Shown: positions 26,058 through 33,963 of the stretch, piece after piece
Numbering within the stretch: the first letter of the stretch is position 1
How the letters are laid out: each line of letters starts with the position of its first letter
From: Chryseobacterium daeguense DSM 19388
GTDB lineage: Bacteria; Bacteroidota; Bacteroidia; Flavobacteriales; Weeksellaceae
DNA length: 64,000 nt
Direction of reading: 5' to 3'
Assembly: GCF_000430825.1 (NCBI RefSeq)
Contig: NZ_AUMT01000003.1
Coordinates: 1 to 64,000, forward strand
Notes under the pieces: model-generated
The model's input: only the letters and a program-made list of their open reading frames with translations
What the model was told of the DNA's origin: nothing
Databases searched by the model: none
Translations under genes and position numbers: made by a program

Positions 26058-29000
26058 TTAAAAAGTTAAATTGAGACCAAGAACATAGCTTCTTGAACGT
26101 GGGAATGTAGAGCTGTCATATCCCGGCGTAACAGTTACGCCGCTTGCTGCCGTAACTTCCGGGTCGTACCCTGAATAACCGGTAATAGTCGCTACATTAT
26201 TAACCGTAAAATAAATACGGGCATTTGTAAGCATCACTTTATTCAAAAATTCTCTTGGGAAAGAATATCCTAATGTAATCTGGGCAATTCTTAAATAAGA
26301 ACCGTCTTCTACGTAATAAGATGATGGATATGTAATATTCGAAGTGTTTGTATTGCTTAAGCTCCATGTTCTTGAGCCTTCATCAGGATTAAGCTCTCTT
26401 AATCTGACAAGATTAGTAGTTGCCTGCCCTGTATTCGGATCAATTAAATGATAGTAATTGTTTCCGAATTCTGTAGGAACATTCTGGAACATTGCATAAG
26501 GGCTTAAACTTTGCTTGGTTGCATTATAGATATCATTTCCAACACTGAATTTCATAAATACAGCTAAATCAAAGCCTTTGTAAGAGAAATTATTACTGAT
26601 TCCCCCGATAAAGTCCGGTGTACCGTTTCCGATTTTCTGCATTTTCCTTGTGAACTGGTCTCCAGCTTCGTTATCTGCAGCAAATTTCATATCTCCCGGC
26701 TTAGGTGTTCCGGAAGAAGGTTTTACAACACCAGGTTTCAAGGTTAAAGATCCGTCCGGGTTTTGGGTAAAATCATCCGTAGTATAGACTCCCTGGTAGA
26801 TATATCCGTACATATCTCCCAGTTCCTCTCCTACCGTTGCATAGTAAGTCACCATTCCCGTTCTGCTTCCTCCTACACTGAATGTTTTATAGCTTTGTCC
26901 GTCTTCAAGGGAAAGAACTTTGGATTTATTGAAAGAAATATTAAGGTCTGTTGTCCATCTGAAATTTTCTGATTTTAAATTCACTGTATTTAAAGTGAAT
27001 TCCATCCCTCTGTTTCTCATAGCTCCGATGTTCTGATATTGTCTGGAATATCCTGAAGAAACAGGAAGTATACTTTCCAGCAACATTTTGCTTACATTGT
27101 TGTTATACCATTCAGAAGTCAATTTAATTCTGTTATTAAAAAACGCTAAATCTACTCCGATATTAGTTGTTCTCAGCTCTTCCCATTGAAGATTTGGATT
27201 TCCCCAGTTTGCACCTGTAACGTATGCAGGAAGCCCTACTGTATTGTTAATAGGATAATCTGTAAGTAAAACATTGGTTCTCCATAGATTATTAGCAACG
27301 CCATTGTTACCCGTAACTCCATACTCAATTCTTAGCTTAAAGTCATTAACAATCTTATCTATTTTATGCCCCTGCCAGAAATTTTCCTGAGAAACGCGCC
27401 ATGCTCCCGCTACAGAAGGGAAATATCCCCAACGAACGTCTTCTTTAAATTTCGAAGAACCATCGGCACGTATTGTTCCCGTAATTAAATAACGGTTATC
27501 ATAATTATAATTCACACGTGCAAAATAAGAAAGTAAGCTGTTACTGTCTCTATCTGAATCTTTATCAGCTACTGTTGCAGTTGCAATATCATCCAGTCCG
27601 AAATTCGGATAAGGAAACTTAATAAGCCTCATACTGCTGTTTTCTGATTCTTCATACCAGATTTCGTTTCCGATTAAAGCATTCAATTTATTTTTTTCCC
27701 CGAAAGTCTTATTATAATTTAAAGTATTGGTGATCTGATAACGATAAGATTCTCCATTGGCAATATTTCCGTTAATTCCGGTATTTATAGGATCTGTAAG
27801 AAACGCACGGGAATTCCTATCTGAGAAAGTAGTTGATTTGGTGTTTATCCAGCTATACTGCCCTGCCGTTCTCCACGTAAAGTTTTTTAAGAAATCAAAT
27901 TCAATTCCGGCGTTGGCTACGAATGTTCTTGTACGTTTGTTTGAAGTAGACGCCTGTGTTTCTATATATGGATTTTCCGTATCAAAACCAGAATCTAAAG
28001 CTGAATAATCCGGGAAAGTCTGAGTATTGAACAACTGATCCTCAGTAAATAATGTTCCTCCGTTAATAGGCTGAAGAAGGATTTTCTTCATTCCGGAGTA
28101 AACTCCTCCCCCGTTTACGGAATTATTTGTAAACATTGTATTGAAATCTACCCTTACTCCTTTATACAATTCTGAATTGATATTGGCACGTAATGAATTT
28201 CTCGTTTCACTGTAATTCTGAAGCAAACCATCCTGCTTATTATAATTATAGCTGATGAATGCCTGTGTTTTGTCATTTCCGGCAGAAACATTTACGTTGT
28301 GGTTTTGGGTTACTCCCGTTCCTCCAAGCATTCTTTCCTGCCAGTCCAGTGCGTAGGCAGATCCGTAGCGGTTGGCAATCCTGCTATATGCTCCTGTATA
28401 AAAGCCCGGTGTATCTGTTCCTAAGCTGTTATCAAAAACATTACTCCACTGCGTTGTTTTCCCCTGAAGCTGCGCCAGCTCATATTGATATTTCACAAAC
28501 TGCTCAGAGTTCGAAACCATATCCAGCTTCTTGGAAAGCATGTCAAATGACATAAAGGTATTATAATTAATAACCGTTCTTCCTTTTTTACCGCTTTTAG
28601 TTTTAATCACAATAATACCATTGGAACCTCTTGCTCCGTAAATAGCGATTGCAGAAGCACCTTTCAGTACATCAATACTTTCGATATCATTAGGGTTGAT
28701 TACATTCAAAGCGTTATCCAGCTGAAAACCGTCCACAATATAAAGCGGATCCGAGCTTTGAGTAATGGAAGAACCTCCTCTTACCGTAACATTGGCACCA
28801 GCTCCCGGTACACCGCCTGCCGTCACAATATTAAGACCTGCAGCTCTGCCCTGCAATGCCTGCAAAGCATTCATAGCCGGTGTAGCCGCCAGTTCTTTTG
28901 CTGAAACCGACGAAACAGATCCCGTTAAGTCTGATTTCTTAACCTTGCCATAACCGATAACTACCACTTCTTCAATATCTCTCGTACCGTTTTTTACAGT

Positions 29001-29099
29001 ATCATTTACCGCTTTTTGCCCCCAGACAAAACTTGTGGAAAGCATAAATGCCGGAAACACTATTCGCTTTATATTCTTGTGTTTAACTATCAAAGACAT
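26058..29099 (-). CDS. susC: SusC/RagA TonB-dependent transporter
   Basis: 1013 aa, outer-membrane importer. Signal peptide (TSFVWGQ) is followed almost at once by the TonB box/plug start DIEEVVVIGYGKVKKSDLTGSV. The plug continues with LQGRAAGLNIV, VRGGSSI and DPLYIVDGF. The barrel has the SusC-type ending SRSYVLGLNLTF, with a C-terminal Phe. It lacks the carboxypeptidase-regulatory-like domain that precedes the plug in most SusC proteins, so it is a short form. Candidate operator at 29152-29167. With SusD it would take up pectin-derived oligomers into the periplasm. Confidence 0.95.
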   Translation of the reverse strand: MSLIVKHKNIKRIVFPAFMLSTSFVWGQKAVNDTVKNGTRDIEEVVVIGYGKVKKSDLTGSVSSVSAKELAATPAMNALQALQGRAAGLNIVTAGGVPGAGANVTVRGGSSITQSSDPLYIVDGFQLDNALNVINPNDIESIDVLKGASAIAIYGARGSNGIIVIKTKSGKKGRTVINYNTFMSFDMLSKKLDMVSNSEQFVKYQYELAQLQGKTTQWSNVFDNSLGTDTPGFYTGAYSRIANRYGSAYALDWQERMLGGTGVTQNHNVNVSAGNDKTQAFISYNYNKQDGLLQNYSETRNSLRANINSELYKGVRVDFNTMFTNNSVNGGGVYSGMKKILLQPINGGTLFTEDQLFNTQTFPDYSALDSGFDTENPYIETQASTSNKRTRTFVANAGIEFDFLKNFTWRTAGQYSWINTKSTTFSDRNSRAFLTDPINTGINGNIANGESYRYQITNTLNYNKTFGEKNKLNALIGNEIWYEESENSSMRLIKFPYPNFGLDDIATATVADKDSDRDSNSLLSYFARVNYNYDNRYLITGTIRADGSSKFKEDVRWGYFPSVAGAWRVSQENFWQGHKIDKIVNDFKLRIEYGVTGNNGVANNLWRTNVLLTDYPINNTVGLPAYVTGANWGNPNLQWEELRTTNIGVDLAFFNNRIKLTSEWYNNNVSKMLLESILPVSSGYSRQYQNIGAMRNRGMEFTLNTVNLKSENFRWTTDLNISFNKSKVLSLEDGQSYKTFSVGGSRTGMVTYYATVGEELGDMYGYIYQGVYTTDDFTQNPDGSLTLKPGVVKPSSGTPKPGDMKFAADNEAGDQFTRKMQKIGNGTPDFIGGISNNFSYKGFDLAVFMKFSVGNDIYNATKQSLSPYAMFQNVPTEFGNNYYHLIDPNTGQATTNLVRLRELNPDEGSRTWSLSNTNTSNITYPSSYYVEDGSYLRIAQITLGYSFPREFLNKVMLTNARIYFTVNNVATITGYSGYDPEVTAASGVTVTPGYDSSTFPRSRSYVLGLNLTF

Positions 29100-29151
29100 A
29101 TATTAATTTTTATGTTACCAAAATACACCGTTACAAAAATTCGGGCATCCT

Positions 29152-29167
29152 GCAATATCCTGTATTG
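29152..29167. promoter_or_regulatory. Candidate rhamnose-regulator operator upstream of susC
   Basis: GCAATATCCTGTATTG with arms CAATA / TATTG around TCCTG, 53 bp before the susC start. It is the best palindrome of the four related sites in the locus. A T-rich TATTTTG on the minus strand at about 29119-29125 could be a -7-like element, one base off the consensus spacing. Confidence 0.55.
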
Positions 29168-29333
29168 AAATATTCATAATTTATCATAATTAACTGCAAA
29201 TATTTGAATTATATTTTAAAATAAATAATAAAACGGTTATAAATTATCAATTATTCAGTAAAATATTTAACTAAACCGTGAATTAAAAATTCCCGTTTTA
29301 AATATGTACCCTTTTTTTAGAGTTAAATTGCTT

Positions 29334-29368
29334 TAAATTAAAAAAGACACCGAAAAAATCAGTGTCTT
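29334..29368 (-). terminator. Intrinsic terminator after rhaT
   Basis: On the minus strand AAGACAC, an 11-base loop, GTGTCTT, then a T-rich tail. It lies 50 bp after the rhaT stop and separates that transcript from the susC promoter. Confidence 0.85.
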
Positions 29369-29417
29369 CATAAAATTGAACTATATATTATCTGAAGAGA
29401 ATATCCTTACAAACTGC

Positions 29418-30506
29418 TTATCGCAGAGAATTTCCATATCCTACAATTAAAATGGAAATAAACATCACCATCATGCCTACCACAATGGTAGAAATGGTTT
29501 TCCTGGAAACTCCTTTCCATTCCTTGATTATTACACCCCATAGATTTGCTATCAGTATGATAAATGCCATATGCAGGATCCATGAACTTGGCCCGTTCCC
29601 CATTTTGCTTTCCCCCATTCCGTAAAAGAAAAATTGTAAGAACCACATCGTCCCGGCAAGCGCACAGAAGATGATATTGGCAAGAAACGGAACATTTTTT
29701 TTCTTATAATCCGTATAAGATTTATTTTTAAATGCCAGATAAAGACAGCCGATAAGATTGGTTGCCATCCCACCCCAAAGCACTACAACATACGTAACAT
29801 TATTCTGGAATAAAAACTCTCCAGGTCCCGGATTGGCTGCTTTCCAAAGATCATTGGCAACAATCGCCATAGGTTTTCCCGCTTCCAGACCGAAATTAAA
29901 ACAAGCGCTTAAAACCCCTGAAATAATGGAAACAATAAGTCCCAGACCGAATTTGTATTCCGTTTTTACCTGAACTCCGTGCGGATCTGTGGAATCTGCC
30001 TGCAATTCTTTTTCCTTCATCATTCCGGCTTTCCCGCTGATAATAATCCCTGCAACACATACCAAAAGTCCCAATAATACAAACTGCCCCCATTTGCTGG
30101 AAAGCATAAGGCCTATATTATCTTTACCAGATTGTGGTGAAAATTCATAATAAATAGATGGAACCAGCGATCCGAATATCATACAAAGCCCAAGAATAAT
30201 GCTGCTTCCAAGCGCTACTCCCAAATAACGGACCCCCAAACCGTAAGTAAAGCCTCCGATTCCCCAAAGGGCACCGAATAAAAACGTTAATCCCAATATG
30301 GATGAAGTCTCATTCTGTATGATTTCCCAAAAATTGGGTATGGTAAGATAGGCAGCCAGCGGCGGAACGATGATCCAGGAGAAAACCCCACCAATCAGCC
30401 AATAGGTTTCCCAAGACCAGCCTTTTACTTTCTTATACGGTAAATAAAAGCTTCCTGAAGAAAACCCTCCCAAAAAATGGAATAAAACTCCTAATAATGC
30501 ATTCAT
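29418..30506 (-). CDS. rhaT: L-rhamnose/proton symporter RhaT
   Basis: 362 aa, inner-membrane permease with about ten hydrophobic segments, the size and profile of RhaT in the drug/metabolite transporter superfamily. Recognisable blocks are GVLFHFLGGFSSGSFYLPYKKVKGWSWETYW at the N terminus, ALWGIGGFTYGLGVRYLGVALG, and SGVLSACFNFGLEAG. It imports the L-rhamnose freed by GH106 and periplasmic exo-enzymes. Upstream lie a LacI-type site (30547-30559) touching a weak rha-type site (30557-30568), so control may be dual. A terminator follows the gene. Confidence 0.93.
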   Translation of the reverse strand: MNALLGVLFHFLGGFSSGSFYLPYKKVKGWSWETYWLIGGVFSWIIVPPLAAYLTIPNFWEIIQNETSSILGLTFLFGALWGIGGFTYGLGVRYLGVALGSSIILGLCMIFGSLVPSIYYEFSPQSGKDNIGLMLSSKWGQFVLLGLLVCVAGIIISGKAGMMKEKELQADSTDPHGVQVKTEYKFGLGLIVSIISGVLSACFNFGLEAGKPMAIVANDLWKAANPGPGEFLFQNNVTYVVVLWGGMATNLIGCLYLAFKNKSYTDYKKKNVPFLANIIFCALAGTMWFLQFFFYGMGESKMGNGPSSWILHMAFIILIANLWGVIIKEWKGVSRKTISTIVVGMMVMFISILIVGYGNSLR

Positions 30507-30546
30507 AATATCTTATTGGTATTGAATTTGAAAATTAAAGATATGA

Positions 30547-30559
30547 AATCGATTGCGCA
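30547..30559. promoter_or_regulatory. Candidate LacI-type operator upstream of rhaT
   Basis: AATCGATTGCGCA, the exact reverse complement of the 7497-7509 sequence upstream of GH28. It lies 41 bp before the rhaT start, next to a possible -7 element (TATCTTTA on the minus strand, 30536-30543). Confidence 0.45.
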
Positions 30560-30570
30560 TCTTGTAGTGT
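30557..30570. promoter_or_regulatory. Weak rha-type operator upstream of rhaT
   Basis: GCATCTTGTAGTG shares the core ATCYTGTA with the susC site and lies at a similar distance from the start (53-60 bp, against 58-66 bp for the other two). Its left arm is poor, so this is a tentative call. Confidence 0.3.
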
Positions 30571-30588
30571 CATGGTAAATTATTTTAC

Positions 30589-30790
30589 ATTCTTTTGTCT
30601 TGAAACAAAAGAATCAAAAGTTCAAGACTGGAATCATCCGCTAAAAATTAATTCTGTTCTCTAAAAATTCTAAAACTTGCGCGGATTCAATGCTAGTTTT
30701 TCATTTACTATTGCTGCCGCGCTTCGAACAATAGAATTTTTTTAACGTTCTCAGAAATAATTTTCTTAACGCTCCTTCTTCCTAAGTCGA
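30589..30790. repeat. Dispersed repeat with ATTCTTTTGT palindrome between GH105 and rhaT
   Basis: Starts with the perfect palindrome ATTCTTTTGT-CTTGAA-ACAAAAGAAT (30589-30614), followed by CAAAAGTTCAAGACTGGAATCATCCG. This form is one I recognise from intergenic repeats of Flavobacteriia. The right boundary is an estimate. No coding frame was seen in the 315-bp gap. Confidence 0.5.
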
Positions 30791-30821
30791 TTAAATTAAT
30801 CTTCAAAAATTCAATATTTTC

Positions 30822-31985
30822 TTATTTCAACTTATAAACCTCACTTGCAGCAAGCAATAAACAGCCTAAACCATAATCTTCGAAATCCGGTTCCTTGCTT
30901 ACGGAAAGCGGCTGGCCGTCTTTTGGCTCTTTTCCTGTTCCCTGAACCCAGCCCAAAAATCCGTTAGGCTGAACGGAATCTTTTACAATGGCATTCCATG
31001 CTTTTACTACAACCGGTAAATAGGTCTCTCTGTCGATTAATCCTTTATTAATTCCATACGCCATTCCGTAAACGAAAAGAGCAGTTCCCGTCATTTCTTT
31101 TCCTCCGAAATTCGTAGGGTCATGCAGGCTTACATTCCAGAAACCGTCTTCCCTCTGAATAGGAAGCAATGCAGATAGCAGGTCTTTATAATCCTGTAAA
31201 TATTCCTGATAATGAGGGTCAGATTTTGGTGTATCTTCCAGCGTACGTGCCAGAGCCGCAACTACCCAACCATTTCCACGGCTCCAGTAGCAGTCTTCTC
31301 CATTAGGCTCCTTATAAGGCGGGACAAAGCTTTTATCCCTCCACCAAAGCTTGTCCTGAGGGTTGTACAGGCCATTTCCACCATGCTTGTATTTAGTGAA
31401 AGCATACATTTCGTAATTTTTGTCAAAATACTTCTGTTCTCCTGTAATTCTGCCCAGTTTAGTGAAAATCGGCATGCTCATCTGCAGCGCATCGATCCAC
31501 CACCAGTCATCAGCTTTTGGAGTAGCAATCATGCTGTCCATAGAAGCTTTGATGAATTTTATTCTTTCGGGATTCTTTTTTCCGTCGATTTCATACAAAT
31601 CAATATAAGTCTGCCCGCAAGCCTGATGGTCTGCATTTCTGGTATAGGTATCTCGCATCAGGTTCCAGTTGTGCTTTTCTCCCCAGGAAACTGCATAGTC
31701 ATAATATTCTTTTCTTGGATCAACTTTATAAAGCGCTATTAAGCCTTCATAGTAAACAGCACGCGTCCAAAGATTGCTAGGCCAAACTTTTTTACCGACA
31801 ATTTCTTTGCCTGTATCCGGCCATTTATTCATAAAATATTGGTTGGCCCTTCTTGAAACTTCCAATACTTCTTTTTTATTCGGAAGCTCAACATTCTTCA
31901 CCGTTCCCTGCTTCTGAACCGAACATGAGGATAAAACCCCGATGATCAATCCAAAAACAATACTTCTCGTTAATACTCTTTTCAT
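30822..31985 (-). CDS. GH105 unsaturated rhamnogalacturonyl hydrolase
   Basis: 387 aa, lipoprotein signal (VLSSCSVQ). (alpha/alpha)6 barrel of the YteR/YesR type. Visible blocks are RDTYTRNADHQACGQTYIDLYEI, then DWWWIDALQMSMP with the catalytic Asp, then DCYWSRGNGWVVAALART and GYGLGCLLLAASEVYKL-type end. GH105 removes the unsaturated galacturonyl residue that PL11 lyases leave at the non-reducing end of RG-I oligomers, which fits the PL11 gene 50 bp upstream in the same operon. The Cys after the signal suggests attachment to a membrane facing the periplasm or cell surface. Confidence 0.92.
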   Translation of the reverse strand: MKRVLTRSIVFGLIIGVLSSCSVQKQGTVKNVELPNKKEVLEVSRRANQYFMNKWPDTGKEIVGKKVWPSNLWTRAVYYEGLIALYKVDPRKEYYDYAVSWGEKHNWNLMRDTYTRNADHQACGQTYIDLYEIDGKKNPERIKFIKASMDSMIATPKADDWWWIDALQMSMPIFTKLGRITGEQKYFDKNYEMYAFTKYKHGGNGLYNPQDKLWWRDKSFVPPYKEPNGEDCYWSRGNGWVVAALARTLEDTPKSDPHYQEYLQDYKDLLSALLPIQREDGFWNVSLHDPTNFGGKEMTGTALFVYGMAYGINKGLIDRETYLPVVVKAWNAIVKDSVQPNGFLGWVQGTGKEPKDGQPLSVSKEPDFEDYGLGCLLLAASEVYKLK

Positions 31986-32035
31986 ATATTTTTATTATTT
32001 AAATTTAATGAATGACTTTATATTTTGCTTAAATT

Positions 32036-33910
32036 TTAATGCTCGACTGATTTTACATTAGGTGAAGGAACTTTTGAAACCGATTCATCCAGATAATAAT
32101 CCGTATGCGGCGGCTGATTGTACCCTACATTCTGCCATACAATACTCAAACGGTATTGAGGATTATGCATCAGGGTGTAAAAACGATGTTTCGTGGGAAT
32201 TGCAGTACTGAAAATCCTGAGCTCCTGATTATCCGAGCTTCTGTAAATCAATTCTTCCCGCCAGTCTCCAAATAAATCCGCCACCAGCGAAGGGTTTTTC
32301 TTGGTTCCGTTATTAGATTCACACTGAAAATTTTTAGCATCAAAAATTACTTTCGATTTTTCATTGTTCCAATCCCATTTTGACACGACAGCTCCGTCTA
32401 AAATCTCACTTAAAAAATCTCCGTCCCAATAGATTCCCATATTACAGGCAGGACTTTTATCACTGATTTTCTTTCCTTTAGCATCATACAGACCCTTCAC
32501 GCCAGCTCCGGCAGCCCAGCATTCCGAGCCTTCGTGACGTGGATCAATATTTAAGGCTAATCCTCTTCCGGGACCCTGGAGTTTTCCCTGCTTGCTGTAA
32601 ATTAAGGAAGGTAATTTCCACAAAACTTTTCCGCTTGCTCCATCCCTGAAATGCGCCCCTGCATCATCAAATCTTTCCTGAATATCAAAGATTTCCAATC
32701 CGGGATTAGAAGGATCCAGATCACCGACATGCAAAGCATCACCATGCCCGAAGCCTGTACTGTTCAGCACTTTTCCGTCATCATCCACGGTCATTGCTCC
32801 GAAAACAATTTCATCCTTTCCGTCATTATCCACATCAGCAATACTCAGGTTATGGTTTCCCTGTCCGCGGTATTTTTTATTCTCTTCAGAGCTTTCGGTA
32901 TCAAAAAGCCATCGTAAGCTCAATTTTTTATCTTTAAAATCCCACGCCGCAATGGCTGTTCTGGTATAATATCCTCTTGACATAACAATGCTCGGGGTTT
33001 TTCCGTCAAGATAAGCAACTGCGCCTAAAAACCTGTCGATGCGGTTTCCTTTGGCATCACCCCAGGTTTCAGTCATTTGTTCATCTGTTGGATTCAAGTT
33101 CTCTGAAAATCTTGGAACCTGAAAATTCACGGTATTAATTTCCACTCCGGTTTGTCCGTCAAAAACAGTGAGATATTCCGGTCCGGAAAGGATGAATCCG
33201 TTCTCATTTACATAATTTTTTGTGGGATCACCTATGAACTTTCCTTTACCGTCTTTACTTCCGTCTGCAGTTTTCATGACAATTTCGGTTTTTCCGTCCT
33301 GATCAAGATCATACACCAGAAACTGTGTATAATGGGCCCCTTCCCTGATATTTTTACCTAAATTGATTTCCCATAAAAACTGACCATTCAATTTATAAGC
33401 CTGAATGATTGGTGGATCCGTGAAACCTTTCTGACTATTGTCACGCGACTGCCCGGTCTGATGAAGAATAATCTCATACTCGCCGTCCCCGTCCAGATCT
33501 GCAATAGAAGCATCATTGGGCGTATATCCTGAAGGCGTTTTTAATGGAATTGAAAAATATGCCTTTTGATGAGCTACATATCTCGCGGAATCAAGATCTA
33601 TTGATTGATCAGGAGTATTTGAAGTAACAAAATAAGTGTAACTTTTTCCTTTGTCTGCTGTCTGATCCAAAAAACAGGTTTCATTAAGCAGCGGTTTACT
33701 GTTTAATTTTTTGCTTTTGTTGTTTTCAACGCGGTACAGATCAAATTGAGTATGTTGAGGTTCGGTTCCCAGCAGCCTCCAGCTTACAAAAACTCCAGAT
33801 TCTGCGGGTACTGCCACAATTCCTCTTTTCAGATATTCCATCTGTCTCTGTGCAGAAAAGAACTGTATAGAAAAGATTGCGAGCAAAATATATTTAATTC
33901 TAACCTTCAT
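32036..33910 (-). CDS. PL11 rhamnogalacturonan lyase
   Basis: 624 aa, signal peptide (SIQFFSAQ) then RQMEYLKRGIVAV, the start typical of YesW/YesX-type RG lyases. A fibronectin-like N-terminal domain precedes an eight-bladed propeller with calcium loops DLDGDGEYEI, DLDQDGKTEI and DVDNDGKDEI. Late motifs HRFYTLMHNPQYR and VGYNQPPHTDYYLD are strongly conserved in PL11. It cleaves the Rha-GalA backbone of RG-I by beta-elimination. No lipobox, so probably periplasmic or secreted. A LacI-type site (33934-33946) lies 24 bp upstream of its start although GH106 ends only 53 bp away. Confidence 0.95.
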   Translation of the reverse strand: MKVRIKYILLAIFSIQFFSAQRQMEYLKRGIVAVPAESGVFVSWRLLGTEPQHTQFDLYRVENNKSKKLNSKPLLNETCFLDQTADKGKSYTYFVTSNTPDQSIDLDSARYVAHQKAYFSIPLKTPSGYTPNDASIADLDGDGEYEIILHQTGQSRDNSQKGFTDPPIIQAYKLNGQFLWEINLGKNIREGAHYTQFLVYDLDQDGKTEIVMKTADGSKDGKGKFIGDPTKNYVNENGFILSGPEYLTVFDGQTGVEINTVNFQVPRFSENLNPTDEQMTETWGDAKGNRIDRFLGAVAYLDGKTPSIVMSRGYYTRTAIAAWDFKDKKLSLRWLFDTESSEENKKYRGQGNHNLSIADVDNDGKDEIVFGAMTVDDDGKVLNSTGFGHGDALHVGDLDPSNPGLEIFDIQERFDDAGAHFRDGASGKVLWKLPSLIYSKQGKLQGPGRGLALNIDPRHEGSECWAAGAGVKGLYDAKGKKISDKSPACNMGIYWDGDFLSEILDGAVVSKWDWNNEKSKVIFDAKNFQCESNNGTKKNPSLVADLFGDWREELIYRSSDNQELRIFSTAIPTKHRFYTLMHNPQYRLSIVWQNVGYNQPPHTDYYLDESVSKVPSPNVKSVEH

Positions 33911-33933
33911 AAGCTGTAGTTTTTAAATTTAAT

Positions 33934-33946
33934 TCAATCGATTGCA
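33934..33946. promoter_or_regulatory. Candidate LacI-type operator upstream of PL11
   Basis: TCAATCGATTGCA, with the perfect palindrome CAATCGATTG at its core. It fills the short gap between the GH106 and PL11 genes, which suggests an internal promoter in the RG-I run. Confidence 0.45.
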
Positions 33947-33963
33947 TAGTTTACTAATTTAAA

